Assembly (NCBI GenBank): GCA_035359995.1
Contig: DAORZT010000084.1
Span: forward strand, 1-8,616
DNA from: JAKPCT01 sp029553165
Lineage (GTDB): Bacteria > Bacillota > UBA4882 > UBA8346
Direction: 5' to 3'
DNA: 8,616 bases
The number at the start of each line of letters is the position of its first letter. The first letter of the stretch is position 1. Position numbers and translations under genes: made by a program. Positions 6,350 to 8,616 of the stretch are shown piece by piece. The notes below the pieces were generated by a model that was given only the letters and a program-made list of their open reading frames with translations, was not told where the DNA came from and searched no databases.

Positions 6350-6510
6350 CACCTTCTTTCATCCGGACTATACCGTCGGTTCTGGAATTGCGCCAGATCA
6401 GCCATTAGGCTCGTGGACTTAGGGAAAAACCCTTTACCACCGGTCGGGAATTGGCAATTGCTTGGTTGTTTAATGCTTAGCTAGTAGTGCCGCACCCTGC
6501 CCTGAAGGAT
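6350..6510 (-). promoter_or_regulatory. FMN riboswitch (RFN element) aptamer
   Basis: Read on the minus strand, the conserved RFN blocks occur in order: CCTTCAGGGCAGGGTG (6508-6493), AATTCCCGACCGGTGGT (6452-6436), CCACGAGCC (6416-6408), CCGACGGTATAGTCCGGATG (6379-6360) and AGAAGG (6357-6352). Helices that can be paired by eye: closing stem CCTTC/GAAGG; GGG/CCC of the second helix; GTGG (6440-6437)/CCAC (6416-6413) with an inner AGGG/CCCT hairpin; GCC/GGC (6410-6401); and TCTGG/CCAGA (6397-6381). The second helix carries about 40 nt between GGGTG and AATTCCC, where only a few bases are usual. Ligand: FMN (established for this RNA class). It controls the three-gene transporter operon through the terminator at 6333-6308. 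Confidence 0.96.
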
Positions 6511-6536
6511 TATTATTAACTATTAGATTATAGATT

Positions 6537-6565
6537 ATTTTACTCTTTATCAGTATAGTTGTAAA
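6537..6565 (-). promoter_or_regulatory. Sigma-A-type promoter of the riboswitch operon
   Basis: On the minus strand, TTTACA (6565-6560) and TAAAAT (6542-6537) are separated by exactly 17 nt, each one base away from the consensus. Transcription would begin around 6530, giving about 20 nt before the RFN element and a leader of about 250 nt before the ATPase ATG. The -35 box overlaps the left arm of the inverted repeat at 6561-6602. Confidence 0.75.
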
Positions 6566-6602
6566 GTTAAATACCGATTGCTTAAAAAAATATTAACTTT
6601 AC
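6561..6602. repeat. 10-bp inverted repeat in the divergent intergenic region
   Basis: GTAAAGTTAA (6561-6570) and TTAACTTTAC (6593-6602) are perfect inverted copies separated by 22 bp. The centre-to-centre distance of 32 bp is about three helical turns. The left arm covers most of the -35 box of the minus-strand promoter. This could be a regulator operator acting on the transporter operon, the divergent dehydrogenase gene or both. It is AT-rich, so chance cannot be excluded. Confidence 0.5.
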
Positions 6603-6686
6603 GGAAATAATAATCTTTGAAAGGAAGTTTTGTTCTTTGCTGGAATCTATTAAACAAAATAATCATAAAAGCTTGAGGAGGACTGT

Positions 6687-6731
6687 TTGAATATAATAGC
6701 TCTTCTTAATGAAGCAAACTATAATCCTTGA
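6687..6731 (+). CDS. Possible 14-codon leader mini-ORF
   Basis: A GAGGAGG site at 6675-6681 is followed 5 nt later by a TTG that opens the frame MNIIALLNEANYNP, ending at TGA 6731, 25 nt before the dehydrogenase start. The ribosome site is as strong as those of real genes here, and it has no other gene to serve. There is no run of a single amino acid that would suggest classic attenuation, and no terminator hairpin was seen after it. A TATAAT string at 6692-6697 within it has no convincing -35 partner. This is weak evidence for expression. Confidence 0.3.
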   Translation: MNIIALLNEANYNP

Positions 6732-6756
6732 TCAAAGTAAAGTCGGAGGTAATTAA

Positions 6757-7785
6757 TTGAAAAAGATCCAAGTTGCTGTTATTGGGGTTGGAATGTGGGG
6801 CGCAAACCATATTGAATGTCTGTTAGAAGATGGACGTGCTGAAGTCAGATGGGTTGCGACCCAGACAGAAAAGACGCTTAAGGAAGTAATGGCGAAATAC
6901 AGGCTTGCACGGGGGACTCTCAATTATCGTGAGCTTTTGGCTGACCCTGTGGTTGATGCAGTTATTATTGCAACGCCACCTTTTACCCATGCCCAAATGG
7001 CACTCGATGCAATTAAAGCCGGAAAACACGTTTTACTGGAAAAACCGATGGCGATTTCCGAGGACGAGATCGGACTTATACTGGAGGAAGCTAAGAACCA
7101 TCCGGAACTGGTGATGCTGGAGTGTTCCTGCCGGCATTCACGGTTACAGCCGAAATTTACCTATGTTAAAGATTTAATCAGTTCCGGCAAGCTTGGGACC
7201 ATCTATCATATTGTCCACACTCAATTATCACCCCAGACTTATCTGGATTGGAATCCTAAAGCTCTATGGGCAACACAATGTAAGTTTGCTGGTGGCGGAC
7301 CGTTCTTTGATTGGGGCGAATACGATCTTTCATTTCATTTGGGGGTCTTGAATGATTTGCCCCAGATCCAGTCGATCAGTTCGTTTAAAGTAAATCGGTT
7401 GAGAAGTACGCTTGGTGATGAAGCTGATATTGAACAACATGGTGCTGCCTATCTTAATTTTGATAACGGTTTGACTTATTACTATGAACGGGGTGCCGGG
7501 GTCCATTGTGAAGTCCGGGGTGAAACCCGGATTTATGGGACAAAAGGGGGATTAAAATTCAGTTATTTGAGTTGGGAAGCAAATGAGATTGAGTATTTTT
7601 ATGAAGCAAGTGATGGCAAGACGGTAACGGAGATTTTGACTGTTGATCTGTCCGGGCATCCTCACAATGATAATATTCCATTGATCAATCATTTTCTGAA
7701 TTGTATCGAAGGGAAGGAAAAACCGCTGATGCCCTTGGAACTGGCAGCGAAACACCTGCGAATTATTATGGGGATTTTAGAATGA
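6757..7785 (+). CDS. Gfo/Idh/MocA-family NAD(P)-dependent oxidoreductase
   Basis: A 342-residue cytoplasmic dehydrogenase. The N-terminal Rossmann domain opens with IQVAVIGVGMWGANH (4-18), containing the GxGxxG-like nucleotide loop. IIATPPFTHAQMALDAIKAGKHVLLEKPMAI (70-100) holds the family's EKP motif with the catalytic lysine K96. The C-terminal beta-sheet domain has GGGPFFDWGEYD (179-190), corresponding to the usual GGGxxxDxGxHxxD. The histidine position is occupied by Tyr (Y189), as in glucose-fructose oxidoreductase and dihydrodiol dehydrogenase relatives. The family oxidises or reduces sugars, inositols or similar polyols; the substrate here cannot be told from sequence. The start is TTG 6757 with GGAGGT (6745-6750) 6 nt upstream. 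It is transcribed divergently from the transporter operon and followed by a terminator, so it is probably monocistronic. Confidence 0.93.
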   Translation: MKKIQVAVIGVGMWGANHIECLLEDGRAEVRWVATQTEKTLKEVMAKYRLARGTLNYRELLADPVVDAVIIATPPFTHAQMALDAIKAGKHVLLEKPMAISEDEIGLILEEAKNHPELVMLECSCRHSRLQPKFTYVKDLISSGKLGTIYHIVHTQLSPQTYLDWNPKALWATQCKFAGGGPFFDWGEYDLSFHLGVLNDLPQIQSISSFKVNRLRSTLGDEADIEQHGAAYLNFDNGLTYYYERGAGVHCEVRGETRIYGTKGGLKFSYLSWEANEIEYFYEASDGKTVTEILTVDLSGHPHNDNIPLINHFLNCIEGKEKPLMPLELAAKHLRIIMGILE

Positions 7786-7849
7786 GCTGGTTACCATAAA
7801 ATGAATAGTTCATATCCAACAACAGACTATCATTTTGTAAAACTACATT

Positions 7850-7893
7850 AAAACCGGATTTTGGTTATTATATTATTTTATCCAGTTTTTTTT
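7850..7893 (+). terminator. Intrinsic terminator after the dehydrogenase gene
   Basis: AAAACCGGAT (7850-7859) pairs with ATCCAGTTTT (7880-7889) with one C-A mismatch, around an AT-rich loop of 20 nt. The T run spans 7886-7893. The stem is weaker than the others in this window, but the location 65 nt after the stop codon fits. Confidence 0.65.
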
Positions 7894-8008
7894 ATGATTT
7901 TTTTGAATTAGATGTTTGTTAACCAGAAGGAAAGGAATAGCATTTATTGAATTTATTTAACTGGATTTAGTATTAGGTTTTAAAAATATAATCTTAGGAG
8001 CGGCATGG

Positions 8009-8616
8009 ATGGATAAATTTGTTTTCATCTCAGATTTTGACGGTACTCTAACGAAAGAAGATTTTTATTTAATTGTGGTTGAAAAATTCTTAAAAGAACG
8101 GGGTCAGCAAATAATTGCCGATTGGCAGCAGGGGAAGATGAACGTCCGCGAGTTTTTGGCCACTGTTTTTCGTTCGATTAATCGTAGTGAAACGGAGATT
8201 TTTGAAGCGATCAAGACGATTCCCCTCGACAGGCATGCTAAAACATTTATTGAGTGGGTTAGACAACATGGCGGCAATTTTGTGATCTTAAGCGCCGGGA
8301 CCAGTTATTATATTGAAAGACTGCTTGAATACAAACAGATTAAGGGTGTTCAGGTTATTTCAAATCGTGGTTATTATGAAGATGGGGGTATCCAGTTAGT
8401 AGCTGATCCTGACAGCCCATTCTATTCAGAAACTTATGGGATTGACAAATCTTTAGTTGTTAAAGAATTAAAGCAGAAATATTCCAAGGTTTTCTTTGCC
8501 GGGGACAGTGAGCCGGACCTTAAAGCAGCATTGGAAGCGGATTTGGTTTTTGCAACGGGACATTTGCAAAAACTGCTTCAAAAGAAAAACCATCCGTTTA
8601 TTGCTTTTGAATCGTT
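8009..8616 (+). CDS. MtnX-like HAD-superfamily phosphatase (partial, runs off window)
   Basis: The frame is open from ATG 8009 to the window edge, giving 202 complete codons with no stop. It begins DKFVFISDFDGTLTKED: HAD motif I is D9-F-D11-G-T13 (nucleophile D9, general acid/base D11). Motif II is S95 in ILSAG, motif III is probably K147 in GIDKS, and motif IV is GDSEPD (165-170), which coordinates magnesium. A helical cap lies between motifs I and II (about 18-80). This layout matches the HAD-IB/MtnX-like group, which includes the methionine-salvage phosphatase MtnX and phosphoserine phosphatase relatives; members are around 210-240 residues, so most of the gene is here. AGGAG (7996-8000) lies 8 nt before ATG 8009; the ATG at 8005 hits a stop after three codons. 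No methionine-salvage genes are visible beside it, so the substrate is open. Confidence 0.9.
   Translation, partial: MDKFVFISDFDGTLTKEDFYLIVVEKFLKERGQQIIADWQQGKMNVREFLATVFRSINRSETEIFEAIKTIPLDRHAKTFIEWVRQHGGNFVILSAGTSYYIERLLEYKQIKGVQVISNRGYYEDGGIQLVADPDSPFYSETYGIDKSLVVKELKQKYSKVFFAGDSEPDLKAALEADLVFATGHLQKLLQKKNHPFIAFES

Noticed and set aside
6283..6405. N-terminal extension of the ATPase frame up to 6405
   Set aside because: These codons are the FMN aptamer's 3' part and the terminator stem read as protein. The ABC domain begins at ATG 6282, which has its own GGAG site.
6350..6510. TPP (thiamine) riboswitch, expected from the ThiY-like binding protein
   Set aside because: The conserved TPP blocks are not present. 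The sequence follows the RFN/FMN consensus through all its blocks.
6905..7114. Plus-strand frame of 69 codons inside the dehydrogenase gene
   Set aside because: It is in a different frame within a conserved Gfo/Idh/MocA domain, with low-complexity, non-domain translation.
7985..7990. TATAAT string as promoter of the HAD gene
   Set aside because: It lies just before the AGGAG site, so transcription would start on the ribosome site, and no acceptable -35 box is 16-18 nt upstream.

Overview
The window looks like chromosomal DNA of a low-to-medium GC Gram-positive bacterium (Bacillota, clostridial or related). The reasons are strong AGGAGG-type Shine-Dalgarno sites before nearly every gene, use of TTG as a start codon, U-tract intrinsic terminators, and an FMN riboswitch that works through a terminator. 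This placement is inference. No phage, insertion sequence, CRISPR, tRNA or rRNA signal was seen.

Layout. (1) 63-2732, plus strand: four closely spaced genes. They encode a glycine-rich protein of unknown function, a small acidic zinc-ribbon protein, a two-domain GNAT acetyltransferase and a short SPFH/band-7 membrane protein. A strong terminator closes the group at 2822-2864. (2) 2940-3554, plus: a single helical protein with an apparent internal duplication, resembling a family of unknown function seen in spore formers. A hairpin at 3612-3647 ends it and probably also ends the opposing operon. (3) 6565-3701, minus: a complete ABC importer operon (ATPase, permease, substrate-binding protein) of the NMT1/ThiY-SsuA type. 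It is preceded by a sigma-A-like promoter, a full FMN (RFN) riboswitch and an intrinsic terminator. (4) 6511-6756: a divergent AT-rich intergenic region with a 10-bp inverted repeat over the riboswitch operon's -35 box and a possible 14-codon mini-ORF. (5) 6757-7785, plus: a Gfo/Idh/MocA-family oxidoreductase. (6) 8009 to the window edge, plus: an MtnX-like HAD phosphatase, cut off by the end of the window.

The main result is the riboswitch-transporter pairing. By protein family alone the transporter would be called a thiamine-precursor or sulfonate importer. The FMN aptamer points instead to uptake of riboflavin or a related flavin, as proposed for RibXY systems. The aptamer's 5' strand and the terminator's 5' strand can form a 9-bp antiterminator, so the on/off mechanism can be read directly: flavin-replete cells would terminate before the ATPase gene, and flavin-starved cells would read through into all three genes.
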